Of a stretch of DNA of 64,000 nucleotides, positions 56,016-64,000 are shown piece by piece. Source of the DNA: Bacillus sp. CH140a_4T. GTDB taxonomy: Bacteria; Bacillota; Bacilli; Bacillales; Bacillaceae_G. The position numbers and the translations under genes were made by a program. Each line of letters opens with the position of its first letter. The first letter of the stretch is position 1. The notes under the pieces were generated by a model. That model saw only the letters and a program-made list of their open reading frames with translations, ran no database searches and had not been told where the DNA came from. Where the stretch lies: positions 790,293 to 854,292 of the forward strand of contig NZ_WBPF01000005.1 of assembly GCF_008923725.1 (NCBI RefSeq). The letters are read 5' to 3'.

Positions 56016-57482
56016 ATGACTAAAAATAATGAAGCTGGTTGGAATTTAGATAATAGTTATACGACTCTGCCGCAATCATTTTATACAGAAATCCCCCCTA
56101 CTCCCGTAAGTTCACCGGAGCTAGTTAAACTAAATCATTCACTAGCAATATCTCTTGGCTTTAATCCTGAAGAATTGAAAAAAGAAATTGAAATTGCTAT
56201 TTTTGCTGGCAATGGACTCCCAGAAGGAGCTCATCCATTAGCACAAGCGTATGCCGGTCATCAATTTGGACATTTCAATATGTTAGGCGACGGTCGTGTG
56301 CTTTTAATTGGTGAACAAATTACTCCTTCAGGTAATCGTTTTGACATTCAGCTGAAAGGTTCTGGCCCTACTCCGTATTCACGCCGCGGTGATGGTCGCG
56401 CTGCACTCGGTCCGATGCTACGTGAGTATATTATTAGTGAAGCAATGTATGCACTTGATATTCCAACTACCCGCAGTTTAGCAGTTGTCACAACTGGCGA
56501 GCCAACATATCGTGAAACAAAGTTACCTGGAGCCATTTTAACTAGAGTAGCAAGTAGCCATCTACGCGTCGGCACATTTCAATATGCTGCAGCTCGTGGT
56601 TCTATCGAGGATCTTCAATCACTAGCTGACTATACAATACAAAGGCATTATCCAGAAATTGAGACTCATGAAAACCGATATACTGCACTACTACAAGAAG
56701 TCATAAAAAAACAAGCAAGTCTCATCGCTAAATGGCAACTTGTTGGATTTATTCACGGCGTAATGAACACTGACAATATCACAATTAGCGGAGAAACGAT
56801 CGATTACGGCCCTTGTGCTTTTATGGACAATTACGACCAAGGAACTGTATTTAGCTCTATCGATACACAAGGTCGCTACGCATATGGGAATCAGCCATAT
56901 ATGGCCGCATGGGACCTAGCACGATTAGCAGAATCTTTAATACCGATCTTACATGAAGATGAAGAAGAAGCACTCAAGATTGCTCAAGACGAAATTTCAA
57001 AATTTAGCGTACAATATGAAAACAATTGGTTCCTTGGAATGAAAAAGAAATTAGGACTATTTAACAACGAGGAGCAAGATCAATCACTTATTGAGCAACT
57101 TTTAAAAATGATGGAGAAATATAAAGCAGATTACACAAATACATTCCGTTCATTAACTCTTGATACTATCGAAAATACAGCTCTATTTGAAAGCCCTGAA
57201 TTTAAAGAATGGTACGAACTGTGGCAATCTCGATTAGAACGACAAGAAGAATCGAAAGAAAATGCCTACGAAATGATGCAAAATAATAATCCATCCATCA
57301 TTCCAAGGAACCACCGCGTAGAAGAAGCACTAGAAGCAGCTGTGGCAAATGGCGACTATAGCGTAATGGAAAAACTTCTTGAAGCTCTATCAAATCCTTA
57401 TGCGTATGTGACAGAACAAGAAGAATACTGCGTTCCACCTGCACCGACGAATCGTCCTTATCGTACTTTTTGTGGGACTTGA
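56016..57482 (+). CDS. selO: SelO/YdiU-type protein AMPylase
   Basis: 488 residues, the usual length for bacterial YdiU. Conserved parts are [71 protein letters not shown] and the DNYD/FSSID region. SelO has a pseudokinase fold with inverted ATP binding and transfers AMP to Ser, Thr or Tyr of proteins, in E. coli with a role in oxidative stress. The C-terminal YCVPPAP...FCGT keeps a cysteine where the eukaryotic form has selenocysteine. AAGGAGGAG precedes the ATG. It is a single gene. Confidence 0.92.
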   Translation: MTKNNEAGWNLDNSYTTLPQSFYTEIPPTPVSSPELVKLNHSLAISLGFNPEELKKEIEIAIFAGNGLPEGAHPLAQAYAGHQFGHFNMLGDGRVLLIGEQITPSGNRFDIQLKGSGPTPYSRRGDGRAALGPMLREYIISEAMYALDIPTTRSLAVVTTGEPTYRETKLPGAILTRVASSHLRVGTFQYAAARGSIEDLQSLADYTIQRHYPEIETHENRYTALLQEVIKKQASLIAKWQLVGFIHGVMNTDNITISGETIDYGPCAFMDNYDQGTVFSSIDTQGRYAYGNQPYMAAWDLARLAESLIPILHEDEEEALKIAQDEISKFSVQYENNWFLGMKKKLGLFNNEEQDQSLIEQLLKMMEKYKADYTNTFRSLTLDTIENTALFESPEFKEWYELWQSRLERQEESKENAYEMMQNNNPSIIPRNHRVEEALEAAVANGDYSVMEKLLEALSNPYAYVTEQEEYCVPPAPTNRPYRTFCGT

Positions 57483-57495
57483 TTGTTTAATATGT

Positions 57496-57538
57496 AAAAA
57501 GGTGTGTTCATACAGATTGTGTGAACACACTTTTTTAT
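57496..57538 (+). terminator. Rho-independent terminator
   Basis: GTGTGTTCA and TGAACACAC pair, then TTTTTT. Confidence 0.85.
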
Positions 57539-57691
57539 ATTCTCCCCTCTCAACTAGAACTTTAAAATGCACCTTTCCCGATTCCTTTTCTTTACTCCAA
57601 AACAAAAATTAAACTATTCCAATAGACTTACTCATAAGCTCGTTAAACAAATATTGAGAAATAAAAATTACATTTCTAAATATTGTTATTT

Positions 57692-57715
57692 TTGATAATA
57701 TATTTGATAATATAT
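57692..57715. repeat. Two tandem 12-bp repeats before rap
   Basis: TTGATAATATAT occurs twice in direct succession, 34 bases before the rap start. It could contain the promoter -10 region or be a regulator-binding pair. Confidence 0.5.
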
Positions 57716-57748
57716 TTTATAAGAATATTCAAAAAGCGAGGGGATTTC

Positions 57749-58843
57749 ATGAACGTTCAACTACAAGGTAATGAACAAATGACGAAATTATTTAATGATT
57801 GGTATTTAGCTATGCTTAAACAAGATGTGTCCCAGGCGACAAACTTAAAGCATGAAATTGAGGAAAAGGAACTAAACTTTGAAGAAGATGAAAACTTAGC
57901 ATTATATCATTCCTTACTAGACTTTCGATATAAAGTTTTAGTAGATAGTTTAAGTATTTCAAAAGATTGTTTTGATAAAATAGATTCTTACTTAATCTCA
58001 TCCAACCATCCACTGGCTTACTACTATCACTTCTTTAAAGGCATTTATGCAACTTTAACCACAGACTATAACTTAGCTAGCGAACATTATGAACAAGCTA
58101 AGTTATTACTAGTAAATAACACTGATAATCTAGAGCATGCTGAATTTTATTATCGAATGGCGATTTTCCATTATCACTTTTATCAACCAATTGAATCCAT
58201 TGAATATGCAACTAAGGCTAAAGAGATTTTCGATAAACATACTGGCTACGAAGTTAAAGTTGGATTATGCAAAAATACATTAGGTGCCTCATTTGTATAT
58301 TTAAAACAATATGAACAAGCGGAAGAACAATATAATTCAGCAATACACCTTTTACAAAAATCTAATGAAAAAGAATTAATTTTAAGTGTACGTAATAATT
58401 TGGGTTGGTTATATGCGAGTCAAAACCTCTCCACACTCGCAATCCGTCACCTATCAGAAGTAACTGAAAAGAAACCTACACATTTCAAAGCTCTCTTCTT
58501 GCAAGCAAGAGAACACTCTAAACTAGATGAAACTAGTATTGCTGAAGGGTTAATCCAAAAAGGGTTAAAAATTTGTACTGAATTAAATAATGAAGAATAT
58601 ATATATCATTTTAAAATTCTAAACGAACTAAATAATAATGTTGCTTCTGAAGAATTAGAAACAATTATTCTTGAAGGAATTACGTTTTTCGACAAAGAAT
58701 TATTATATAACTACACTCAAGAATACTCAGAAAAATTAGCTGTTAAATTTTATAGTGAAAATAACCACATTAAGGCAAGTGAATATTTTCATAAAGCGTT
58801 ACAAGCAAAAGAAAAAACGTTTGAGAAAGGGGCATTGAAATGA
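57749..58843 (+). CDS. rap: Rap-family aspartate phosphatase / response regulator inhibitor
   Basis: 364 residues. The N-terminal three-helix bundle (about 1-70) and a series of TPR repeats follow (LAYYYHFFKGIYATLTTDYN, EFYYRMAIFHYHFYQPIESI, LILSVRNNLGWLYASQNLST), the build of Rap proteins of the RRNPP group. There is no DNA-binding domain. Raps dephosphorylate Spo0F or block response regulators such as ComA, and are inhibited by an imported Phr peptide. The phr gene overlaps its stop codon (ATGA), which fixes the pairing. GAGGGGA precedes the ATG at 57749. The partner regulator is unknown. Confidence 0.9.
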   Translation: MNVQLQGNEQMTKLFNDWYLAMLKQDVSQATNLKHEIEEKELNFEEDENLALYHSLLDFRYKVLVDSLSISKDCFDKIDSYLISSNHPLAYYYHFFKGIYATLTTDYNLASEHYEQAKLLLVNNTDNLEHAEFYYRMAIFHYHFYQPIESIEYATKAKEIFDKHTGYEVKVGLCKNTLGASFVYLKQYEQAEEQYNSAIHLLQKSNEKELILSVRNNLGWLYASQNLSTLAIRHLSEVTEKKPTHFKALFLQAREHSKLDETSIAEGLIQKGLKICTELNNEEYIYHFKILNELNNNVASEELETIILEGITFFDKELLYNYTQEYSEKLAVKFYSENNHIKASEYFHKALQAKEKTFEKGALK

Positions 58844-59043
58844 TTAAAAAAATTAGCTCTGTTTTTTTAGGACTATCTGTTTTCGGTATTTTGGCTACTG
58901 GTATTCATAGTTCATTTACATACCAAGCGGGTCATGCTGATCTTCCTGCACCACAAAGACCTGACCTTGTTCAATCCGTTGACGTAAGTAAAGACTACAA
59001 CTCAACAACAACAACAACAACAACAACTGAAAAAGCACTTTAA
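58840..59043 (+). CDS. phr: Phr signalling peptide precursor
   Basis: 67 residues. A secretion signal covers about residues 1-30 (IKKISSVFLGLSVFGILATG); the exported part runs from about 31. Candidate signal sequences include RPDLVQS (40-46), which resembles the NprX peptide SKPDIVG, and the extreme C-terminus. Residues 56-63 are eight threonines coded by seven ACA and one ACT, a slippage-prone tract. The ATG overlaps the rap stop by four bases. The mature peptide would re-enter through the oligopeptide permease and block its Rap. Confidence 0.88.
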   Translation: MIKKISSVFLGLSVFGILATGIHSSFTYQAGHADLPAPQRPDLVQSVDVSKDYNSTTTTTTTTEKAL

Positions 59044-59050
59044 AAAACGG

Positions 59051-59079
59051 AAGACCTTCAATTAAGAAGGTCTTTTTAA
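59051..59079 (+). terminator. Terminator of rap-phr
   Basis: AAGACCTTC and GAAGGTCTT pair with a 6-base loop, then TTT. Confidence 0.85.
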
Positions 59080-59116
59080 ATACGCTTATTTAGAATATCT
59101 CCCTTTGATGTAGACT

Positions 59117-59716
59117 TTATTTTCTCATCAACTCCGCAATCCCCCTACTCCCCCCACTACCAACTTTCTCAAGTTCCTCCACAACTAATTTTCTTCTTGC
59201 CACAGAATGATTTTGACTTAACTTCGCTTTTCCTTCTATTTTACTAATCTTAATTTTAAAACCAACTATCCCTTTACTTAATCCTGCCATATAATTCGAG
59301 TCTACATCATTAAGTGAATACGTACTCTGTGGATTTTCATATTTATGTACTAACTCTTGAAGAGAATCTCTTAATTCCTGTTCATCTTCAACAATTTCTA
59401 ATTCCCCATATACATGCACTGCAACGTAATTCCATGTTGATACTGCGTTGTTTGTTTCATACCATGATGGAGATATGTAGCTATGTGGTCCTTGGAATAT
59501 AGCTAACACTTCTTGATTCTCACTATCTTTCCACTGTTCATTCGGACGTGCGAAATGGCCATGTAAAGTTAGAGTCTCCCTACTTAATAACAACGGCAAA
59601 TGTGTTGCATATGGTTCCCCGTTATGTTGAGAAAATAATGTAGCAAAGCTATTTTGTTCCATTATCTCATACTTCATCTTTTCATCTTCTATTGCGAAAT
59701 ATTTTGGTATGTACAT
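59117..59716 (-). CDS. paiB: PaiB-family FMN-binding negative regulator
   Basis: 199 residues. The split-barrel flavin-binding fold is marked by [52 protein letters not shown] and [17 protein letters not shown], all typical of PaiB. B. subtilis PaiB is tied to repression of sporulation and protease genes and is encoded with the acetyltransferase PaiA, which is not next to it here. GAGGGAG precedes the ATG. It is a lone gene. Confidence 0.9.
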   Translation of the reverse strand: MYIPKYFAIEDEKMKYEIMEQNSFATLFSQHNGEPYATHLPLLLSRETLTLHGHFARPNEQWKDSENQEVLAIFQGPHSYISPSWYETNNAVSTWNYVAVHVYGELEIVEDEQELRDSLQELVHKYENPQSTYSLNDVDSNYMAGLSKGIVGFKIKISKIEGKAKLSQNHSVARRKLVVEELEKVGSGGSRGIAELMRK

Positions 59717-59821
59717 AAGCTCCCTCTTTTCCGCTCTTTTCTATTTTATTTAGTAATCGTATCAATCAACAGTGCCAGTTTGTCATTATTTTATAGTGGC
59801 AGCTTTCAACTAAAAAAAGAA

Positions 59822-59848
59822 TAGGTCGCATGTACTCAATGCGACCTT
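59822..59848 (-). terminator. Terminator of the four-gene operon
   Basis: AGGTCGCAT and ATGCGACCT form a stem at the end of the GrpB gene. Confidence 0.7.
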
Positions 59849-60374
59849 AGTTTATTTTTTCCAATATATTTGTAATAAATGCCGTCTTACCTTCACTATA
59901 ACTGGATCGATTTTTTGATTCTCTTGCTAACCCTTCCTTTAAACGACCATATTCAACAGCAACGTCTTCATGTTCACGAAGGTAATCCCGAAACGCTATA
60001 TGTCTTCTTAACTCTTCGCTATTTTTGTCACACACATATAAATGATGTTCCATCCAAACTGTACTTTCTCCGTCCCACGGAACGAAAGCGTCCTTTCTGC
60101 CAAACGCCTCTCTTCCTTTGAAGCTCCAGTCAGCTTGATGGTAATACCCTATCTTTTCAAGCGTTTTTACTACTTCAGGAAAAATTTCGTACTCTTCTAT
60201 TACTATATCAATATCTAATATTGGTTTTGCTGCAAGTCCTGTAACAGATGTGCTCCCAACATGCTCAATGGACAAAACAAGTTCATTTATTACATTGTTA
60301 ATGAGCGATTGTAGTTTATAAAATTCACTTTCCCATTTGATGTTATATTCTTCGATAGTAATTCTCTGTTTCAA
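59847..60374 (-). CDS. GrpB/UPF0157 nucleotidyltransferase-like protein
   Basis: 175 residues. The nucleotidyltransferase-like core is IEHVGSTSVTGLAAKPILDI followed by DIVIEEY, with EHHLYVCDKNSEELRRHIAF later; GSTS and the paired Asp residues are the UPF0157 marks. Its function is unknown; some homologues are fused to CoaE. It starts at a TTG with GGAGAGGGA in front, 23 bases after the DUF4260 gene, and is the last gene of the operon. Confidence 0.86.
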   Translation of the reverse strand: MKQRITIEEYNIKWESEFYKLQSLINNVINELVLSIEHVGSTSVTGLAAKPILDIDIVIEEYEIFPEVVKTLEKIGYYHQADWSFKGREAFGRKDAFVPWDGESTVWMEHHLYVCDKNSEELRRHIAFRDYLREHEDVAVEYGRLKEGLARESKNRSSYSEGKTAFITNILEKIN

Positions 60375-60397
60375 CGTATCCCTCTCCTCAAAAGCAA

Positions 60398-60745
60398 TTA
60401 TAACCTTTGAATATGAGTATCCTTAAAATCCGTCTCATATTTCAATCCATATCCAAACATTCGATCCATCCCAATATGCGCTGTCCATATTAATCCTATC
60501 ATAATAACTGTGTCTATCTTAAAAAAGAAACCTATCATAACAATTAATATCGATATAATATATGTGTGAAAAATATTATAAACTTTAGCACCTACATGAT
60601 TATTTATCCCATACGCTAACATTGATAAATCCGGTGCTAAAAGAAATACTAAAAATATAATCCAACTAAATTCATATATTGAATACGCATAAATCGTGGC
60701 TAGGAAAACAACTAGCCCTTCAATATGTACAATACGTTTTTGCAT
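60398..60745 (-). CDS. DUF4260 membrane protein
   Basis: 115 residues with four membrane spans. The conserved region is FLLAPDLSMLAYGINNHVGA and WTAHIGMDRMFGYGLKYETD, typical of DUF4260, a family without known function that is often found near stress genes. GGGATGG lies before the ATG. It starts 12 bases after the symporter gene. Confidence 0.85.
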   Translation of the reverse strand: MQKRIVHIEGLVVFLATIYAYSIYEFSWIIFLVFLLAPDLSMLAYGINNHVGAKVYNIFHTYIISILIVMIGFFFKIDTVIMIGLIWTAHIGMDRMFGYGLKYETDFKDTHIQRL

Positions 60746-60757
60746 TATTCACCATCC

Positions 60758-61726
60758 CTATTTTTCTATATTTACCGATACATTTTCATCACTGAAAGTA
60801 TTCTTTGCATTTTTTGACCAGATGGTTGCTAAAATCGGCCCTGCAATGTTATGCCATACTGCTGCTAATACACTTGGAAGTGCAGCCGCTGGTCCAAAAT
60901 GTGCTGTTGCCAGCGCAACACCTAAGCCTGAATTTTGCATTCCTACTTCTATTGAAATAGCTCTTCTTGTCCCTTCGTCTAGTCTCAGTACGAACGCTGT
61001 TACATATCCGAGTAAAAAGCCAAATGCATTATGGAGCATAACTGCAATAAAGATAAGCAGGCCTGAAGAAGTAATGCTACTTACATTCGCTGAAACCACC
61101 GCTGAAACTATAATGATAATTGCTACAACTGATATTAAAGGAATAACAGTCATTCCTTTCGTAACAGTTGTAGGGAAAAACTTCTTCACTACTAATCCTA
61201 AAATAATAGGTAAGATAATGACTTGTACGATAGAAAGAAACATAGACATAGCATTCACTGGCATCCATTGTCCTGCAAGTAATAATAAAATAAGAGGTGT
61301 AGCAATTGGTGCTAGTAACGTTGATAATGATGTCATTGCAATAGACAACGCTAAGTTCCCTTTTGCTAAATAAACCATAACATTTGATGCAGTGCCACCC
61401 GGTACTGAACCGAGTAACACTAATCCAGCTGCTAATTCCGCTGGCAACTTCATAACGTAGGCTAGTACGTATGCGACAAGTGGCATAATAATAAACTGAG
61501 CACATACACCGATAATAACTGGCAATGGTTTTGTAGCGATAATTTTAAAATCAACTGCCTTTAATGTTAATCCCATCCCAAACATAACAACGCCAAGTAA
61601 TATTGTTATGTAACTAGTTAACCCGATAAATGGTCCAGGAATGAAATATGCGATAGCAGCAATACAAATAACCCAAAATGCGAAATATTTTCCAGCTATA
61701 TTACTTATCGCTTCTAGTACTTTCAC
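60758..61726 (-). CDS. Bile acid:sodium symporter (BASS) family transporter
   Basis: 322 residues with about ten membrane spans. LLGVVMFGMGLTLKAVDFKI, LLGSVPGGTASNVMVYLAKG and ISIEVGMQNSGLGVALATAH are the helix-break segments that bind sodium and substrate in BASS carriers. Bacterial members move pantoate and other organic acids rather than bile salts. The start is a GTG 4 bases after the FAD oxidoreductase stop. Co-transcription with a 2-hydroxyacid dehydrogenase suggests a hydroxyacid substrate, which is inference. Confidence 0.87.
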   Translation of the reverse strand: MKVLEAISNIAGKYFAFWVICIAAIAYFIPGPFIGLTSYITILLGVVMFGMGLTLKAVDFKIIATKPLPVIIGVCAQFIIMPLVAYVLAYVMKLPAELAAGLVLLGSVPGGTASNVMVYLAKGNLALSIAMTSLSTLLAPIATPLILLLLAGQWMPVNAMSMFLSIVQVIILPIILGLVVKKFFPTTVTKGMTVIPLISVVAIIIIVSAVVSANVSSITSSGLLIFIAVMLHNAFGFLLGYVTAFVLRLDEGTRRAISIEVGMQNSGLGVALATAHFGPAAALPSVLAAVWHNIAGPILATIWSKNAKNTFSDENVSVNIEK

Positions 61727-61730
61727 CCCA

Positions 61731-63122
61731 TCATCCCCTATCCTTCAATTGAAAAACTTTATTCGGATTCAAAATATTTTGCGGGTCAAGAGCTTTCTTT
61801 ATTTTTTCCATTACGAGTAATGCCGCCCCATGTTCTTCTTCTTGATACTTCCGTTTCCCAATCCCAACGCCATGTTCTCCCGTACACGTCCCACCTCGTT
61901 TAAGAGCATATAAAACGATACTTTCATTTATTTCGTCGCCCTTTTCCACTTCTTCTTTATCGTTCGGATCAATCATTAAGAGCACGTGAAAATTCCCGTC
62001 TCCTACATGGCCAAGAATACCACCAACAAGACCTACTTTATCTAATGTCTCTTTCGCATGTTGGATTGCGCCAGCTAACTCTGAAATTGGTACACATACG
62101 TCTGTACTCATAAGCTTTTTACCAGGATAGCTATGAACGTAAGAGTATGCTAGATTATGCCGTGCATCCCATAATTTATTTCTCGCCGCAGTTTCCGTTT
62201 CAAAAGCAACTTCTTTACATTTATGATCAAAAACAATTTCCTTCGTAAATTCAATATCTTGCTTTAGCCCAGCTTCATTACCGTGAAACTCTAAAAACAG
62301 CGTAGGCTCTTCTCTGTAACTTGTTTCATTATAATGATTTACTTGTTTCATAGATAATTCATCTACAAGTTCAATTCTCGCAATTGGAATACCCGCTTGT
62401 AGTATATTAATAACAGCTTCTACTGCATCATTTATAGTTGGAAACGATGCTCTCGCAGCCATTACATGTTCCGGTATGCCGTATACTTTTAGTGTTAACT
62501 CTGTAAAGCATCCAAGCGTACCTTCTGATCCTACGAAAACACCATTTAAATGATAACCTGATGATGACTTCGCTGCTAAATTTCCAGTATGTATTACTTC
62601 CCCATCAGCAAGCACGACTTCTAAATCACGTACTTGATCACGCATTACACCATACTTAACTGCTGTCGTTCCGCTCGCATTTGTAGCAGCCATTCCACCC
62701 AACGTTGCATCTGCACCTGGATCTACACTAAAAAACAAACCGTATTTCTTTAATTCTTTATTAAGCTGAGAACGAGTCACTCCTGGCTGTACTCTCACAA
62801 GAAAATCTTTCTCTCTTACTTCGAATATTTTATTCATAAGTGAAAAATCCACTGTAATTCCTTTTTCATATGGAATAACATGTCCTTCTAAACTAGATCC
62901 TACCCCAAAAGGAACAACAGGTTTTTTATGCTCACTTGCTACTTCCATTATTCTACTAACCTCTTCGGTCGTTTTCGGAAAAACAACTACATCAGGTAAA
63001 CTACTAGTATGATAAGATTCATCTTTACTATGTAACTCTCTTACTGTCGTATTTACAACTACTCGATCTTCGGGAAGTACACCCTTTAATTCATTTACTA
63101 AACGCTCTACCGTTATTTCCAT
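61731..63122 (-). CDS. FAD-linked 2-hydroxyacid oxidase (GlcD / D-lactate dehydrogenase type)
   Basis: 463 residues. The PCMH-type FAD domain covers about 35-215 (VVPFGVGSSLEGHVIPYEKG, VDPGADATLGGMAATNASGT) and the C-terminal cap ends with GGTCTGEHGVGIGKRKYQEE, which holds the active-site His. The enzyme oxidises glycolate or D-lactate to the 2-oxo acid, passing electrons to the quinone pool or a partner protein; no GlcE/GlcF genes are adjacent, so D-lactate dehydrogenase is the likelier role. AGGAGGG precedes the ATG. First gene of the four-gene operon. Confidence 0.9.
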   Translation of the reverse strand: MEITVERLVNELKGVLPEDRVVVNTTVRELHSKDESYHTSSLPDVVVFPKTTEEVSRIMEVASEHKKPVVPFGVGSSLEGHVIPYEKGITVDFSLMNKIFEVREKDFLVRVQPGVTRSQLNKELKKYGLFFSVDPGADATLGGMAATNASGTTAVKYGVMRDQVRDLEVVLADGEVIHTGNLAAKSSSGYHLNGVFVGSEGTLGCFTELTLKVYGIPEHVMAARASFPTINDAVEAVINILQAGIPIARIELVDELSMKQVNHYNETSYREEPTLFLEFHGNEAGLKQDIEFTKEIVFDHKCKEVAFETETAARNKLWDARHNLAYSYVHSYPGKKLMSTDVCVPISELAGAIQHAKETLDKVGLVGGILGHVGDGNFHVLLMIDPNDKEEVEKGDEINESIVLYALKRGGTCTGEHGVGIGKRKYQEEEHGAALLVMEKIKKALDPQNILNPNKVFQLKDRG

Positions 63123-63251
63123 CGTACACCCTCCTACTTTCTATAAATTCGAATTACAAAATATGTTAACTATTTTATACATAATAATCCGAAAAATTAA
63201 ATAATTCAAGCTTTATACATATGAAATTCGTTTCCTACTGTCGAATAAACA

Positions 63252-63287
63252 AAAAGAACTTGCAATACCTATCGCAAGTTCTTTTCT
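63252..63287 (-). terminator. Terminator of the DUF2871 gene
   Basis: AAAAGAACTTGC and GCAAGTTCTTTT form a 12-bp stem just beyond 63294. Confidence 0.87.
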
Positions 63288-63293
63288 ATAAAA

Positions 63294-63692
63294 CTATATT
63301 TTAGATGACTTCTTTATTAACAGCATAAACCAAACTAAAGTAACTGCCATTAACGAATGGGAAAACCCTACAATATAAGTTAACCCTTTAAAATCCGCTC
63401 CATTTAGCTGAAGAAGCCCTCTTGCTGCCAATGAGCCTAGCATTAAAGTTAATGCAATGTTATGTAAAACAAACCACTTATTAAAACTTTTCGCTTCATG
63501 AAACGCGAATACTTTTGCTAATCCTAAGGCAATTAAAAAGAAGAAAAAGCCGAGTACAAGTGTATGTGTATGCAAAAGATTTAACAAAGTAGATCCTACA
63601 ATCCCCTTATACTTTCCATACTCCCTAGCGAAAATTCCTGATAATAAACCGATAATCAAATACGTAAACGATGCATTATATAATTTTTTCAT
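63294..63692 (-). CDS. DUF2871 membrane protein
   Basis: 132 residues with four membrane spans. LLHTHTLVLGFFFFLIALGL and YIVGFSHSLMAVTLVWFMLL place histidines within spans, as in DUF2871 proteins, which may bind haem or metal; the function is unknown. AAGGAGG precedes the ATG at 63692; a longer frame to 63728 covers that site. It is a single gene. Confidence 0.83.
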   Translation of the reverse strand: MKKLYNASFTYLIIGLLSGIFAREYGKYKGIVGSTLLNLLHTHTLVLGFFFFLIALGLAKVFAFHEAKSFNKWFVLHNIALTLMLGSLAARGLLQLNGADFKGLTYIVGFSHSLMAVTLVWFMLLIKKSSKI

Positions 63693-63947
63693 TATGTACC
63701 TCCTTGAGTAGAATGTGTAGTGTGTCATATTTAGTAATAATGATAGTTATATAGTAAAAACTCCTAGTTACCTAGGAGTCATTGTATAAGTATCTCACTC
63801 TTTACAATCAATCCTAATTATAAAATATCCCTTTATACAAAACAAACGAACTTTATGTGAACAAGTAGAGCATAATGAAAATATGTTGCACTTTTGTATT
63901 TCGCAACCCATACTAATTGTTATAACTATTAAAGGTGGTGCAATAGA

Positions 63948-64000
63948 TTGATAGTTCTTGAAACTGAACGACTCGTTCTTCGCTGGTTTGATATAAAAGA
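63948..64000 (+). CDS. GNAT acetyltransferase, N-terminal fragment at window edge
   Basis: From a TTG at 63948 the frame reads MIVLETERLVLRWFDIK and leaves the window. TERLxLR is the usual first strand of RimJ/RimL-type acetyltransferases. AAAGGTGGTG lies 7 bases before the TTG. The rest lies outside, so nothing more can be said. The gene-free 63693-63947 stretch contains a CTCCTAG-TTAC-CTAGGAG hairpin (63761-63778). Confidence 0.7.
   Translation, partial: MIVLETERLVLRWFDIK

Noticed and set aside
60696-61373. 225-residue plus-strand frame opposite the BASS symporter gene
   Set aside because: It runs antisense through a well-supported membrane protein gene, with no ribosome site and a low-complexity composition.

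Overview
The window reads as chromosomal DNA of a Bacillus cereus group member (B. cereus, B. thuringiensis or a close relative). It is AT-rich with strong AGGAGG-type ribosome sites. Telling genes are a BcII-type metallo-beta-lactamase (1239-2012), a collagen-like exosporium protein with the [11 protein letters not shown] leader (31738-32559), the bacillithiol enzyme BshB2 with YojF (14991-16019), a Rap-Phr pair (57749-59043) and two copies of a roughly 155-bp repeat that I recognise as bcr1 (48947-49103, 54662-54817). No rRNA, tRNA, CRISPR array, prophage or complete insertion sequence was seen.

Layout. 1-8.8 kb: the 5' part of hcp behind an Fnr-type site, the beta-lactamase, several small membrane proteins, a serine hydrolase, a flavoprotein, and a Crp/Fnr-type regulator divergent from two DUF606 transporter genes around a perfect 20-bp palindrome. 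8.8-26.6 kb: oxidoreductases, an amino acid permease, two further transporters, BshB2/YojF, acetyltransferase, DinB and DUF2690 genes, a LysR/quinone reductase pair and a frameshifted PrmC-like methyltransferase. 26.8-37.1 kb: phosphatase, acetyltransferase, a MutS2-like ATPase without Smr domain, a lipoprotein, the exosporium protein, a secreted alpha-amylase with a cre site, an arylamine N-acetyltransferase and oligoendopeptidase F.

37.1-43.6 kb is the most unusual block. Three divergent paralogues of the agmatine deiminase/peptidylarginine deiminase family (two cytoplasmic, one lipoprotein) lie with a lipoprotein amidohydrolase and a MerR-type regulator carrying a GyrI-like sensor. Three of the promoters show the 19-bp spacer and central dyad of MerR-activated promoters.

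43.7-64 kb: a serine hydrolase, a small gene cut by an in-frame stop, an MFS/LysR divergent pair, a YdcF protein, a secreted GlpQ, a TetR-HelD-hypothetical operon behind two identical 30-bp operators, an ArsR-type repressor whose stop was displaced by a bcr1 insertion, a SelO-type AMPylator, Rap-Phr, PaiB, and a four-gene operon (FAD oxidoreductase, BASS symporter, DUF4260, GrpB). The window ends inside an acetyltransferase gene.

Functional names come from reading motifs and family resemblance by eye; no database search was run.
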